Source: Paragonimus skrjabini miyazakii
Taxonomy: Eukaryota > Platyhelminthes > Trematoda > Plagiorchiida > Troglotrematidae
Assembly (NCBI GenBank): GCA_014338405.1
Contig: JTDE01002897.1
Coordinates: forward strand, 9,312 to 73,311
DNA length: 64,000 nt
Reading direction: 5' to 3'
Of the stretch, positions 33,601 through 48,600 are shown piece by piece. Each line of letters starts with the position of its first letter. The stretch's first letter is position 1. The position numbers and the translations under genes are program-made. The notes under the pieces are model-generated. The model had not been told where the DNA came from. It made no database searches and worked only from the letters and a program-made list of their open reading frames with translations.

Positions 33601-36600
33601 ATAGTAATAGGAAAAGTTCATTGGGAAACAAACATGTGAGCAGTTCGGGAACATTAGTACTTACGGGGTCGGCTTACCTCAGGGTTTCTGTAGAAACAGT
33701 TCGCGTTATAGAGACGACACATTTTTTGGACTTATTGCACACTGAATCCAGTAAGTTTGCCCTGTCGGATTCTGTTGATAGTTCTGGCAAAGAACTGGTT
33801 CGTTGTAACTATTTGAAAGTGGATCAAGTGAATTTTAACAGTATCAACGGAAGTCGCCGAAAATGAAATGAATCAGTTTGTGCATTGATTTTCAATCACG
33901 TTTGTTGCCATTCTTTTTCTTAACTGCAACATTTTCTACTAACATATTTTCGTTAGTTTCATATTTCCCTAGTAATGGGCATACAAGTAAGCCTGACCAA
34001 TCAATGTATATGACATACAACCATTTTTACTTCTAAACGAATCTTTCAAGTTCACCAATTTTATGCGGTAATTGATGTGCAAATCATTAGGTGCGCACGC
34101 AGTACGACAGAACAACTCATACAATTGTAGCATACAATTACAAAACCATAGCTTGTATAGAATGCTTGTGAGCGTCAGTAGTTTGTAAAAAAACAGATGA
34201 TATCAGGATCTAGCTTGCGTTTTGTCAAATGCATCAGGATGAATATCGCAGCCTAGAAGTGTTTATAAACTTGGGTTGTGGTTAGGATACCCTTGTACGA
34301 ACACCAACCAAGGGCTAGTCACACCGAGCATTTTATACAGATTATGGCATAGAAACTGTCAATGTTCGATTGAAATGTTTGTGAAGAGTTGACAAACCGC
34401 CAGTTTCAGATACTCTCCTATTTTCATGTGCAATCCGGATGTTCATTTGTATGATGTGTGTACATGAATGCCGATTTTTGGAGACTGGTGAATAAAGTTC
34501 CTTTCGATTCATCCTTTCAACACGGATCTAACATAATGTCGTTGCTGATTTTCACCATTTTGGGTTTGGCAATTGTGACAGGTTTATCGCATTTGTCAAA
34601 CTTTGTTACATTTTGTGCTGATCTTCCGAGTCCTTATGACAGACGGATGATCATTGACAATCATAAACAGATCAAACATTGATGCCAAGTGAAAGTGGGA
34701 AGGAATACCACGACTTACTTGTTGGCGAATTCTCTGCGATCTTGGATAATCTGTTGTGACACTGTCACTGGGCTTCATATCATTCTCCAAATCTTGTAGG
34801 GTACAGTTAGAAGAATGCATACTGGAAGATGGTTGGTTTGATTTGACTGTGTACTGTTGGATCAAATTGACCTAATTGTGAATGTTTGAAAAGAATACAA
34901 TCACTTATGAGTTCTTATAAATCATATAAATGTTGACATGTTTGTTTTATCTTCTGGTCACAAAAACTTAATTAAGCTCATGTCTTGATAATGGGTACTG
35001 ATTTGTGACGATAATTTAGTTTGGCATAAAGTCTGAATGACAGGCATGTTTGGATTCAGTAGTGTCTAATTAGCCTCGAAAAAAACAGTGATTAGAAACA
35101 CAGATTTTGCTTCAATAACAACTTTAATAAGTCTGCTCAAAAAAGGCCAGTAATCTACTAAGAATGATTTGTTAGTATGAGTCTTTTAGCAAACATTTTG
35201 TTTCGGACAATTCTGTTTCACACACACACATGCAGCTGTATACCAGTTCAACCTTCCCTTTCGTTATTATTTTCATGTCACTCGCAAAAAACACCCAAAA
35301 TCGTTCTGAACAAGCGAATGGGGGTGAAGCTGAACAACGCGACACTATTGTACTGAACAGTTAAGCAATTAAATATCTATATATAATGCATCTTGATGCT
35401 GATCCTACAGTACCTAAGTGAAAAGCGTGGTTATGTCGATTTTTGTTTATGCACATTCACAGATAGTGATAACTCGTCACCTTTCACGGTTCGATACCAC
35501 AACTTCATTCAGAATAGAAATCGGTGGAAGTGACATTGATTTAAAATAACTGTCTGCACCATGTCCTGACGTCACACTCACCAACTTGCATATATTTCGG
35601 ATGTACTGGTGAACATTCTTCTGCTGACGCACCTACGTGGAACATATGTGGAGAAGAGCAGGTCTTCTGGGAGACATTCCAATCTCAGTACAGTTGCATC
35701 TAAGTTGATGCGTTTATCATACGGGTTGCGGGTTGCGCAACTAGAAGGAAGCCTCATATCGGTTTTGTCGTCAGTAACGTGTACATCCTGACTTACTCAG
35801 AATTGGTATTTTATCCTTAGCAATTAACGTTTCACAACCGTAAACTTGACTGTTGTGATTGCATTGCTCAAGAAAAATACGTTTTTACTCTGTTATGAAA
35901 TTTTCAACAACCTTAACACATCTCAAACATTCCATAAACTGATCTACTTATAGCGTTTTAAACGTGTTTGCCGGTTTTGTTGAATATTTCTCACAGTTTT
36001 TACTGCTAAGCTTTCACATAGGTTAGTTTTCTTCAAATGAAATTGAACTTGTCTGCAACCAGAATAAATAGGTTTAAAAACCTTAGGAAACCGGACGTGC
36101 ATTTCAACACACCCGCTTATGGAAAATTTGAGGTTTACACTTTTATGACGAGCGCTTGTTAAAGAACGGATATACTGATTGCCAGTCAGAAGGGTTACTG
36201 ATGTATTAGTCGTGACTGAGACTTGCTTTGTCAAATAGATGTTCTTGATGCGGTTGTTCTGTTTTCCTGATAACTAGAGGATCATCCAAGCAGTATGTTT
36301 CCATTCGAACCGGTCCAGACCTGCGTTCACCCTCACCACGTACGGATTTGAGAGTTTGACCCGGTGAAGACTGCTCCGACGGAATGCTAGAGTAGGACAG
36401 TGTAACGTTCGGTCCGCCTGGTCCACTCGGTCCGGGAGTCAGGGTGATATTGCACGCATCCCGTTCATCCTGTTCAACGCGCTGGTCAGTATCGATGTGC
36501 TGTGGCTCAAGTGCTGATGGCAAGAACGTATTCCATGCATCTGTAGAAATGAACAATATAGGAATTGGTCTGACTAAACCCGGCATAATCATCAACAGGG

Positions 36601-39600
36601 GTACACAAGCAATTAACGCTGATGTTTACCTGTCCTGCTACCCACTAAGGGGTAAAAATCCCCTAGGTTAAAGACGAAAGAAGACAATGGCATGAGATTA
36701 AACTCATAATGATCATACACTCACTCAAACCTGTAAAATCACAGTGATGACCCAGCCGATTTGACACGGTACCAACCATGCCAGTGCAACTTTGTTTTTC
36801 CCGTGTTTGGTGGCTTGTTGATAAAAGCTTGCGGTGTGTTGGACTTGCCAACTTGCTATCTTACACTGACGACTTCAGTCGTGCGCACACGAAGTTTGTG
36901 GATATGTGGCGTACTGCTCACGATATCAGTCCGCCTAGTGTGAACTAATTGGGAGAGATAGCACTGGTCAAACACAGCAAGTTTCTTGACATCTCCGTCG
37001 TGATCGGGCCACGTTTCCGAATCACAGAGCAAAGCGTAAAGTACAAAAACATTAAATACTCTCCCCTACAGTGACAACTGAACGTCTTTTCGACGCCACA
37101 GATGACGCAGGCTGTCAGAGGCAATTCGCTGGTATCTCATCATCAGTATTACAAGCCGGCGAGATAGTGCTGTCCAAGTATGTGAAACTGTCCACAATCT
37201 CAAGTGGATTGCCCGTAATAAAAACGTGAATGTGGAAATGTCCCAGTTCTGAAGCAGCACTTCGTACTCTGAAGGTGCGAAGTGCATTCCACACAAACTA
37301 GCCCGGTCAGCATGGTCTGCATGTCTTCGGTAGAGGAGCTAAGTAAGACAATGTCATCCGCATACTCCATGTCGTTTAACCTAGCTCCAGGAAGAAGTTC
37401 AGCACCAAGTTCACTTCAAACACATTTTCCAGAATTTAGTTCATGACGCAATTAAACAGGAAGTGGGGGATCGAACACCTTTGACGAACACCACTGGAAG
37501 TGATGAACGTTCGGGACAGTTGTCCATAAACCCTTACCCTGCTCGCAGATTGGGCATACAATGATCTCAACAGATTCACGTAGTTTCCTCAAACTCCCTA
37601 ACAAAGAAGGCAGTTTCAGAGAACGTTACGGGCAGCTGAATAGAACGCAACCTTTGGGCCTAAGAAGACTACGTCTGGAGGCTACCTGTAAGAGTGCCGA
37701 AGCTCCAAGATCCATCAAGAGATAAATATTTGATCAACACATCCTCGACCTGACCGGAATCCTGCTTGTTGTTCACGTATTTGACTTTCTGTGGACTTGG
37801 TGAGCAGACGTAAAATGAGACCAGTGATTAATTTGGACACAGTAGAAGCTAGATTTATGCCTATATGGTTGTCACACAAACTTCGGGTTTTATTTCTGAG
37901 AAAAGAAATTACTGTTAATAATCGCCGATCATGGGATATCTCTTTCAGTTTCCCAAACAGTTTCAAAGATCTTCATTTAGCAACAGTGAAAATGCATGAT
38001 ATCAATGAATTAGGTGAACCATGTATTTTGGCTGACCATTCTTCTATGCGTACGTAGAGCAAATGTATAATTATCGTCAGCTGAAAGTACTTACGTTTAA
38101 TTGCCCTGTCTTTTGACATTGTACGCTTTTGAATTTGTTCTTCGTAGACGTTCAGATTTAATTCGGTTTCGAATGAGACTCCACCGGATTTCAGTGTGCT
38201 ATCCGGAGCTGTCAGATATGTGGGGAATTCATGGATGAAAATATCATAAACGCCGGTAAATATAGTTAGATATTCATAATCTGTTTGAACGTTCATTAGC
38301 TACCTGTATGTTTGAATCTCATTACCAAGAAACACTAATATGCTCTTAAGAGCAGGTTACTGTGTGGCGTTGAGGCTCAAGTGCACGGTTACGGACTGTT
38401 TATATCAACCAGCTCCTCGTTCAGTTCGTTATCTTAGAAATGTGTCAGGTTTCAATGAAAGTTTATGATCATCGGTTTAGGACCAAAAGTTAACAAGACC
38501 ACTTGAAACGAGCAGGCAATCTGAATGTTACTCTTGAGAGAACGTGGATGATGGCGTATATGTGATAATTCGGTAGTTCATGATGTAAGATCAATGAGGC
38601 AGTGATCAGCATGGTCACCTAACAGCAGTGTTGACCGTGACAATGATATCCAAAGGAGCTAACTGCAAATTTTGTTCATAGGAAAAAGGTATTTCAAGGA
38701 AACACTGCTTAAAATCTCCCACTATCGTAGCAAAATAAATTCAAGTGAAATAAGCTTTGTTGCTTCGAAATCATACGAATTCGAGACAGCAAGATTTGTT
38801 TCATCGCATTTTCATTCTAATACAATGATCGACACAGTGAAACTGAACAAATGAACTTCATTGTTTTCCGACATACACCTTTTATAAGTTCAAAGCATAC
38901 CTTCTGGTTAATTTTCGAGAAAATTAGTGAGGTCATTCTCCAGTTTAATCGTTACGTTGTAGAGATTATAAAACAGCCATAGTAAGGTTCACGCGAGCAG
39001 GCTCCTTCACCTGGCTTCAGTCTGTTTCACACTAGGCTAATGAACACAATTGAAAATTGGAATGTCTTTTTGCATTTGTGTATTCAACAAACTTTGTTGA
39101 ACCAACTAATTTATTTAAATTTCGAAGAGATCCATTTGCGAAAAATCTGGACTTCGGCTGGATTCGAACCAGCGACAGAAACACCATGCCCAAACGCGGC
39201 AAGCGCTCTACCAGCTGAGCTACGAAGTAGCAAATGGATCTCTTCGAAATTATCAAATCTGCCAAACTACTTATCAGTAACTTAATTTATTTAACTTGGT
39301 GTGGTCAGGTAGAATAAAAGAACAGATTGGAACCAACTGATCACAAAGCATTCAAATGTGATGTGTTCACCAGTGTGGTGGAAGTGAACTAGTTTCACGG
39401 CCAGAATAGAACAAGTTTAACGTAGTCGCGGAACCTTAAAATACGCTGTACCACTGCAAAGTTACGACCCAACTCCCTTCTTGTACTGGCGCAATACTCG
39501 CTGAATTTATAGGAAAACACTTCATCTGACCTTTTTATTTGGTAATGGCCCTATGTGAACCCAACGTGCAAAACTAACGGGACAGTAGGCTGTTCCATAT

Positions 39601-42600
39601 TTAGGAAGCTCGAGTGTGTGTGGATGCACTTTAGGTGTTAAATCACTTATCCTACCTGGTAAGCTTTCCAAGGAGTTGATCGCCACCATCATCTGAAAAG
39701 CTCACGGATGACAATCTGTTTGTTGTGTTTGAGACCAAACTTACCCAACTGATTGTTCGTAACAGTCTTTGAAAAACTGGGTATTCTACATTATCAGAAC
39801 CAGCTGGGTTATACACTCCATCACACACACACTGTCAGTTGCGTTAACCGAACAAAGCTAAGTGAAACGAACGAAGGGACATCATCGTTCAGTTTATACT
39901 GGCGTTAAACCTAGGACAATGAAGCAGGCTGTAACATTACAGTGAATATAGAATAAAAAGAAATGACGCAATCTTATGAAACTGTTCACAGATCCTCACA
40001 ACTGGTGTGCTGTTCATGACGGCTTACCTGACCTCAAGAATGCCTCATCGTCTAGACCCTAGGCATAAAACGCATGACACTCTGTTCACCGAGACACCAA
40101 AGTCATCATCCCCATACACATAAGGTACGTAAACTATGTGAATACATTTTAGAGTGGAGTCCAAAGCCGACGAAAAGCACGCGAGGAGGTGAACGGTGGG
40201 TTAACATTCATGATAATCAAAGATCATTCTGCATGTTAAAGTAACGAGATCGTATATTTCTACAACGTATCGGTAAGTTGTGTCGTTGTTGATATGTTAC
40301 TTCAATACTCACAAGTGGTTTAAAATAAGTCTTGGGATATCACCTGAACGAAACGTTAGTACAATAATGAGCGTGTATAAATAATTTTTCGCTGAGATTA
40401 CATTCAAGAAACTCAGAAATTACCCACCACAATCAAAAATGTATCAAGGCTGAAAAGATTGGCCTAGCGAAATCTTCAGAAGGACTCAAGTTAAATCACT
40501 ATTTGAATAAATAACTTTATAGGATACTTAACTCCCAATGTTTTTGTTTTGTTAGCCCCGTTTCAGAAAGTTTAGCCCCTGAAAACACGGATGAGTTTAG
40601 TTAATTTAAGCAAACATCTTGAACAGCAACAATAACGGAATGTTTTACATAACTATAGCAGTGATTTGCAATTGATTCAGAGTGTACGTCTTAAGCACTT
40701 CCTCAGCTACACGTATTACTAAGTTGTGTTCTGCTTTGTTTGTTCCTAATAAAAAAGTTGAGTGACAGTTTTAATTATTCTGTTACTAGATGTATGAATG
40801 TAAATAGATGTTGAAAACACGCCCATCCCGAGTAATTAACAATACTATGGTTTGGGAACGATTTTCTACAGCATCTAACCTGGAGTAATTGAAGCCTGAC
40901 TCAACTTTCGCACTATTGTTACTCCTGGACTGGCCCACTGAGCCCGTGGGGATGCGGATTCAACTGTCGACGCTTTTCGTTGACATGAAACTCCTGATTT
41001 CTTTTTCAGTCCATTCCAGATTGGCTGTATCTGAGATTCGGCCGCTTCTAGTGCACGGCCAGCCAGCACAGCCGCGCACGGTTTTGCTGCGATCGGCTTG
41101 GAAATCGGAGTCTCGGTACCTGAGGACGACACGGAATCTGACTGTCTGTCCCAACGTCCACGCGAATCAGCCGACCTTGCATTCAGACGTCGTAGAATGT
41201 GTCTTTTGGTTTTTCTTATTGCAAGACTGATGAGACGGAGAAATGCAGCGCATTAGTCAATATACCTTTGTCTGAAAATACCAACAATACTTCAACAAAC
41301 AGTATGCAGTTATATTTGAATGCACTAGCTTAGTATACACAATGTGGTTTCTCCAAAACGTTTCAGGTTATATGCAAGTATGCATTTTTGTTGAGTAGTT
41401 AACGAGTCAAAGGATATTTTAGTGTTGCAAAATAATAATAATGATAACAATAATAATAAGCACTCACGAATTTTTAGAAGAATAGGTCTCCAGTGAACTT
41501 GTAGCACATTCACTCTCGTCCTCTGTGCTCACTGATTGAGAAACGCAAGATTTCTTGCGAGCTCGAGACATATCCGCCGGAACGACTTGCTGGACTGTAT
41601 AAGCATTAGTTTCCGGCAGAGGATTCAACGGACACGGATAAGCCATGTCCTTCATGACCAGACTGATGGAAGGTGGTGCCATGGCAGATGGAAAATCGAT
41701 CTTTTGTTGGGAACTAAAATGAACCATAAATTGGGCGAGACTTGACGAACGAACACGTCATATACGGCTAGCCGGTACGTCAACAGAACACTACCACCTT
41801 CTGTGTTTTGTAATAAACTTGTTCCACGTGACATGCACAGTAATATCCACAAGTTGTTGGTAGATAAACAACTTTAAGTGGAATGCTCCCCTTTTGTTTA
41901 GGTTACACTGGGAAAACAACATGTGGATTCAAGAATTGGCTTATATATTCACGTCCTTTTTGTGTTTAGTTTGAAGGTCTACTTTCTAACTTTTTGGCTT
42001 CAAACAGCGTTTACTGGGCTGAGCCTTAAACTGATTATCTTTACATGATAAACCCTGTTCCTCTTTGTACACTTAAGGATTTGATTTATAATTTTGGGAT
42101 GAAGCACTCAAGATAACTATGTAACCAATCATATGCTGTAGAAGCCGAAATTGTACTGGCAAAAACATTGGATTTTGAAGTCTGTTCGCGTTAGCTTGTG
42201 ACAGAACATAGAGAATAATGAGACGATAAGCACAGAGTTGGTTGAAGATGATAAATCACATACTAATCAGATAACTGGAACTACTAGTTTAGTGAGGATG
42301 AGCGATCGTAATAGATTAATCATAAGACTGCTATTCAGTAGTAGTACCAGAGCATATATTTTCACATCGAAGTAGTCACAGGAAAAATACTAGAAGAAAC
42401 ATTGGAGTGCAGCATCACCCAAAATGTTCCTTGTTGCGTGAAGGGACTGAGCATTGGCATCTGTGACAACGGAGAAGGTCTGGGACCAAGTACCGCGTCC
42501 AAATTAGTGGTTTTGTTTGTGGTTCTGTTTAACCGCTTAACCCATGTGTTGCTTTCTCGAATAAGCAACTCTTGTGCCATCCGCGTTCTCGGCTCAAAAC

Positions 42601-45600
42601 ACTAGTTTCCTGACCATTATATTAGCTCAGTCTCAGGTCATTAACTACGCACATCTGACTGAATGTTGTTTCAGTGCGTTTCAGTGTTCGTTGCTGAAAT
42701 GAATTCAGCCAGTAATGCTAATGAATTGAATTTTTCTTTGGTTCCGTTCGTTTTTATTTATACTTATAAACTGCCCAACGCAATTTTTCATGAACCAATA
42801 CAGAAACAGAAACGCGCAAACAAAGATCTTTCTCCCTCTTGTAATTACTTATGAACCTACTGGTCCTATTCTTCGCATTTCCTGTTTGACACCAGTTGTT
42901 GACTTAAATGATTGACTGCCTCACAACCAGAAAAACAATAACTACTAGTTGAAAGATAAGATTTGCATAATAGGATATGATTGAGTTTCACCGATTTGAT
43001 GTACTTGAAACCTGTCAGAAACCACGAAACCAGTTAAGCGTTTCCAGTGAATTTTGACTAGTTACGGTTTGCGGTGATTAAGCATTGATAACATGCTAAG
43101 ATGCAACACAGAATGTGCTCGGTATACTAGTGAAATAAAACAGTGTCTTGATAATTTACGAAGAGGTGATTAGGAACAGTTCCAACAATGTCTAAAAAAA
43201 AACGGCCATAGTTTTCAGCAAATGACGATTTTAATGTACATATAGTACTTCAAAAAACTACAATTTAGAATATGAAGAACTACACGGTTTATCGTGAATG
43301 AGCTTGCTGTCTGTAACTGACCAATATGTCGGTCGAATTCTCCAACTTCTTTCGTACTGTATAATCTAGAAAAGCTTACAAGCCAACTTATGAAAATAAA
43401 GTACTGCATGCTTGCTGAACGTTTACCGTACTGAGTATTATATGTTGACACAATCAGCAATTGGATAAACAGCGCGTGGTGATCAAGAAACAGCGTGATC
43501 ACAAAGTAACAAAACCTTGACCGATCCTTTGAACAAACTGAGTAGATCTTGTCTGCTCAGCTGTGGTCCTTGTGATCACTCAAATTTCTGATTAAAAACG
43601 CTATCGTAGATGGTGGCGTCGCAGTCAATAGCGTACCTGTATCCACACCATTTCTAGTTCTTCCATTTAGTCTTCTTTGATTAATTTCTGAACTTATTCA
43701 CAACGTTTTCCTCTTCTCGGATATTCCACGTCACTGTTGATGTGAGTGGTGGCCCGAACCACAATACCTTCTGGTCATGCTCAAGGTAATTAGGAATGAA
43801 TGAATGTTTGTACTGTGTAGATGTTTCTTATTCCTCGCGAGCTAGTTGATCGCTCGTCTCATTAGAGATCTTACCCAACTTGTCATATTCTCACGCTTAA
43901 CTGATCTGAATTTCAGCTGCTCGTGCATCCTTTGGTGGTGTTGGTCAACACAAATAAAACCCAGTAGTCCGATGATATAATACTCACCTCCTCAGCTACC
44001 TTAAGGATTAGGTGATACCATCTATATGTGCGTATTCAGTTCTGAACAAAGTCCCCCTGAGCAAGAGGACCTGAATATCGCACAAGATATTTCGGTAATT
44101 TCTGTGATCATGCAAAACAGTCAATCTGATTCTGACAAAATTTAGAAGAACTACTGTGAATAAAACTGTACAAGAAATCAATACAATTATGAACGATGAG
44201 GTGGACAACACACATTCCTCATACGTATTGAATGCATTTTAAAAATCTTTAAAAAAGATTACCTGACTTTTTTATCAGTTAATCGTACATATCATTTTTT
44301 AAAACTCGGTTTGCAGCTAAGGACAGGGATACCGTGGTTTCCATAGATATATTCATCGATATTAGTACACTAGTGGCTCAAACTGCTGCTTAGCTGTCAT
44401 ATGACCACAAAGAGAAAAACATGATCTAACTGTCAAACAAGTGAAAGGAAAGGAATGTGGCATCACTGCCAAAACCTCTTGTGCTCCGAATCAAACTTTC
44501 AACATCAGGATGATTACAGCCTACTAACCAGCAAATGTAGTGTAGATGAAAATAAAGCGTCATCAGCAAGACAGCTTCTCTGCTATTTTAATTACCGCGC
44601 GTCATTACGTGCAATTACGTCCCAAGCGACGACAACCTTCATGTCAATGAACGCGATTGATCGCCATTTCCCTTAACACCACCAGCCACAGATTGTTTCA
44701 TTTATGAAGGCGCCAGCCATGAGGATCAAAGTGATATGGGATAGCTAAATTTTCGGTGGACGATTTTAGTTATTCACTTCAAGGCATTAACTCACAACTT
44801 CACCTCTTGTGCCAGTTGATCGTGACGTCAACTAGAAATGCTAGATGTGACTGTGGACTAAGTCGAAACCTTAGCACTTTGTTCAACCATCAAAGTTTGG
44901 TTTAATCCGATCGACCTGCGTCAAACTCACGATGACATAACCCTTTTCTCATCTCATGCCTTTACTTCAGATTGAGACCATCAGATTCAAGCGATCGAGA
45001 ACAAACACCGATTGTTAGATAGTCGAGGACGATTTATGATTTGTGAGAGGACTGTACATTTTGAGACAGTGAAGTGCATTCCGACGTATTTTGTAGTATT
45101 TGCTATTGCGTATTCTACTTCTCGTTGGCACAATCAAACAAGTCATAGGAATTTTTTTCAAGTGTTACAGACTGTCCTCTAATATTTAACCTTTGACAAA
45201 ACCGAATGCAATTGGTGAGTGTTCACCGTAATCTCTAGCATAGTCTGTTTTTTAAACATAAAGTTCCGTTAATATATCTACATACTTGTTCGACACAGCC
45301 CTGCGTTTAAACAACCCTAAGAGTTTAGGTAGATCTACTGAGACAAATTCACCTTTGTAATCAGGGCAAATGGGAATCATCAGCGGGCCGGTTTGTATGA
45401 TACTGCTCCAGAATTTGATGAAGAGTGAAATTTTGATGGACATATCTTAGTCCTGGACGAAACGTTGATCTGTTTTATCTAGACGTTGCCCTTCGAGCTG
45501 CAGTAAGTTAGCAAAATATAATAGATTGCAGGAACCTGTTCGTCATACTTTACAACCCTCATTATTGATGTTGAACTGATATCTTCACGGTTTTTGTAGT

Positions 45601-48600
45601 AATTCATAACTCATTTCGTAAACGTAGAAATTATTACCGGATGACCTCGTCGCACACCGGATGAAACAACTGAATCAAGGTCTTCATCAAAGCTCCACCA
45701 TCTTCCTTGAAAGTACCGTTACGTGATCAGCAAACGCATTGCGTTTCAGTGCAGGAATGTAATAACAAACCTCATTTTTAATAGGCTGTTTTAAATCTAC
45801 CGGTCTATTCATCCTCAACATCCTAGACAGCATAAGTGGTTCATACTTATGTTTAACTACCACACAATCACGAAGAAGAAGAACAAGTAAACCCTGTACA
45901 GAAGGAGAGAAGAAGAAAGAAGGAGAGGGGAAGGGCGCCTAACCACTAAGAATGGCTACGTCTATGTTCAGACATTCAACCTCAAGCTGCCTACACCTTG
46001 CAGACAAACAACCAAGCTGTAATTGTAAGTAAGGCGTCATCAACAAGACAGCTTCCTTGCGGCTTTCAGTGCACTCCGTCATTAAATGCAATCACTTCAC
46101 AGACAACTCGGTCAAACAACGACAACATTCACGTCACTGAGCCCGATCGGCCCCCATTTTATCTAAAATCTCCAGCCACCGACTCTGCGGGTCGCAAGCT
46201 CCCCCGCCTGGGAGACGAACCCGATCTAGAGTGGCCAACCTATTCGTGAACGACTTTATCTCCCTACACCATGTCATCATATGTCCACCTCGCACCTTAC
46301 GCCAGTAGGCCGCAGTGTCAGCAAAGAGTGCTTGGTGCGACAAACAACCAGCTGGTACATGACCTAACCATCTAAATTTCTGCAAATGTAAACAGTGGCC
46401 AGAAAAACCTGTTTGACAATCATTACCAAATACTCGCTTCTTGACTCCCTCGTTGCTTACTTGCTGGTGCCACCCGACATGAACGATCGGACGCAAACAA
46501 CCGTGGTCAAATACCCGAAGACGGTTCACGTCTATTGATTTAACCTCATGGGCTAATAACAGGGGATTGCGTCATCTGCCTCGCTGATAGTTATAACGAT
46601 AGATGGACACCCAGAACCAGGAATACGGATTAGCCTAAGGAGTCTGTTATTGTGCCTTGAAGCAAAAGCGGTTCCTTTTACATGAATCTTTCGTAAGCTT
46701 CTTGTGGATATCCCTTCTTAACCTGCGACGGGCAACTTAAGCAAGAATATCCCATCTAATTTCTAACAGATCTAAGGACTTTTCTGAAGTGTACTGCTTT
46801 TTAAAGGAGCAAACCATTGTGCTGCATGCTATAGTACCTGCTGCCTTAATGTCTTGTGAGATTCGGGTTTAGCAGCTGTTGGGAACTTCAAAGTTGAAAC
46901 CACTGAGCATGCATTGTTTGCTGCTTTGATATATATATATACCATACAACCGGTTGGCCGGTTTCTTAGCAGCCAGTCTACTGCTGCGATCGGTGGGGTC
47001 GCTGTCCAGCAAAAGTAAACGCAAAGCGACAAATTTTTAACGCATGGTGTGAATCCAGGCGTCACTAAGGTAGTCAGGTCAGAATGAGGCCACAACAGTT
47101 ATAAACAGTAGCCGTGTGGTTTATCTTAGACCACGGTGGTTTTGCTGATAAGTACTCACGGATTTAGTTGGTGTACTGAACATGATTCGCAGGTGGTCAC
47201 AACTTCTGCATTCAGACAAACTTTCAGAAAATAACTGCTTAAAAATCCTGTCAGAACGTGTGAGGTTCTATCAGTGGTTGAACGGTTTTTGTAATAGTTC
47301 CATTAACGTTTCGAGTTTCCTTAACGTTTCAATGGAGAGGTGCAAATTAAGCATAGTGATTGAGTGCTGAGAAACTGTAGAAACAGTGAATCCACTATAA
47401 AACCTTCAAAATTGATTTCGAAAATTTACGTACCCCTTTTCTTCCTTTTCCGATCCCCCTTCTTTTTGCTTTGTGGCCAAAAACTCCGACGCGCGACCAA
47501 CCAGACAAAAGTCTTCCTTGAAAATAAGAACATGGACACATTAACATTAACACACATAAATTGTGATTCCCCTGTAGACATTCATCAAAAACAAGTGAAA
47601 TTTTGACCGATCTATCTGACAACCTATATCAATCTCACTTCCGTCTAGCTGTTCACGTGTCATTGATCTGTTGTGACCACCAGTTCAACTCCAACATTGG
47701 CCTTCCGTCTATGCACACTTGGCCCATCACCGGTGACCTTATGATTCGTTTAGTTGTTAACTTTTAGCCTGTCTTAAATACCACCAAATTTGTAACTGAC
47801 TAATCTAGTCTGAAGAAGTTCATGTAACAGAAGTAAAATGTCAACAATAATACAATTTGCCGATTGTTTACAAGTTGTTCTAAAATTATGAGTACTCGAT
47901 CAGTCTCAAACATATTCCAACGAATAGTGAACGCAAACAGCCACTGTTATAGTAAGCGTGAGAATCTACTGTCCTCTGGGGGAACTTACTGGGTTGGCCA
48001 AATTCTGCCATCCATCTTCACGTTCCACTGATATATTTCGTTTTTGGTCCACATATTCTCTCAGCGCTTTTTCTCGTTCATCTGTTTGATTCTGAACATA
48101 CAAACCAATAAAGAATATTAAGATTTACGATGTAACCCAGTCAGGACTGTTAATCTAAGAAAAGTCTCAAACAAGCATTCAAAGTGTTCAGTCATACTTA
48201 CTTTTAGTTCATCCACCTTACGTCTTTTTCCTTCACAAATTTTTGTCTATATTAGAAAAGTATAAGATAAACTCAATATTAAGTATTTTGTAAAGCCATT
48301 ACAAAAAGTATGCAAAAAACACTTCACTTTTCTAGGGAGATATAAAAGGGACAATTTAGTTCAACAAATAGTTGTCCAAATAACCAGTTAACAAGGTGTT
48401 AATTCATTTTCGATTGACAATGTTGGATTACTTGGCAGTTAAAATAAAAGCTGTTATTCACTTAAATGGAAAATCTTGAGAGTTGGGTTATGTATTAGAG
48501 TTAACGATTCAATTTCCCTGTCTTTTTTAAGATAGGTGGGTAATTTGAGCAATGCTCAAGAGCAACTTTTGCTAGACAGCTAGAAGTGATATTTTGCGTA

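Noticed and set aside
39151..39229. A working tRNA gene on the minus strand
   Set aside because: D and T arms are good, but the anticodon arm does not pair normally, the base before the anticodon is not the usual T, the variable region is long and the first acceptor pair is missing. A SINE-type repeat explains it better.
45900..45945. Purine-rich GA tract as a regulatory element
   Set aside because: It is the reverse complement of the pyrimidine-rich 3' region of RTE family 1 (about 1380-1410), so the element explains it.
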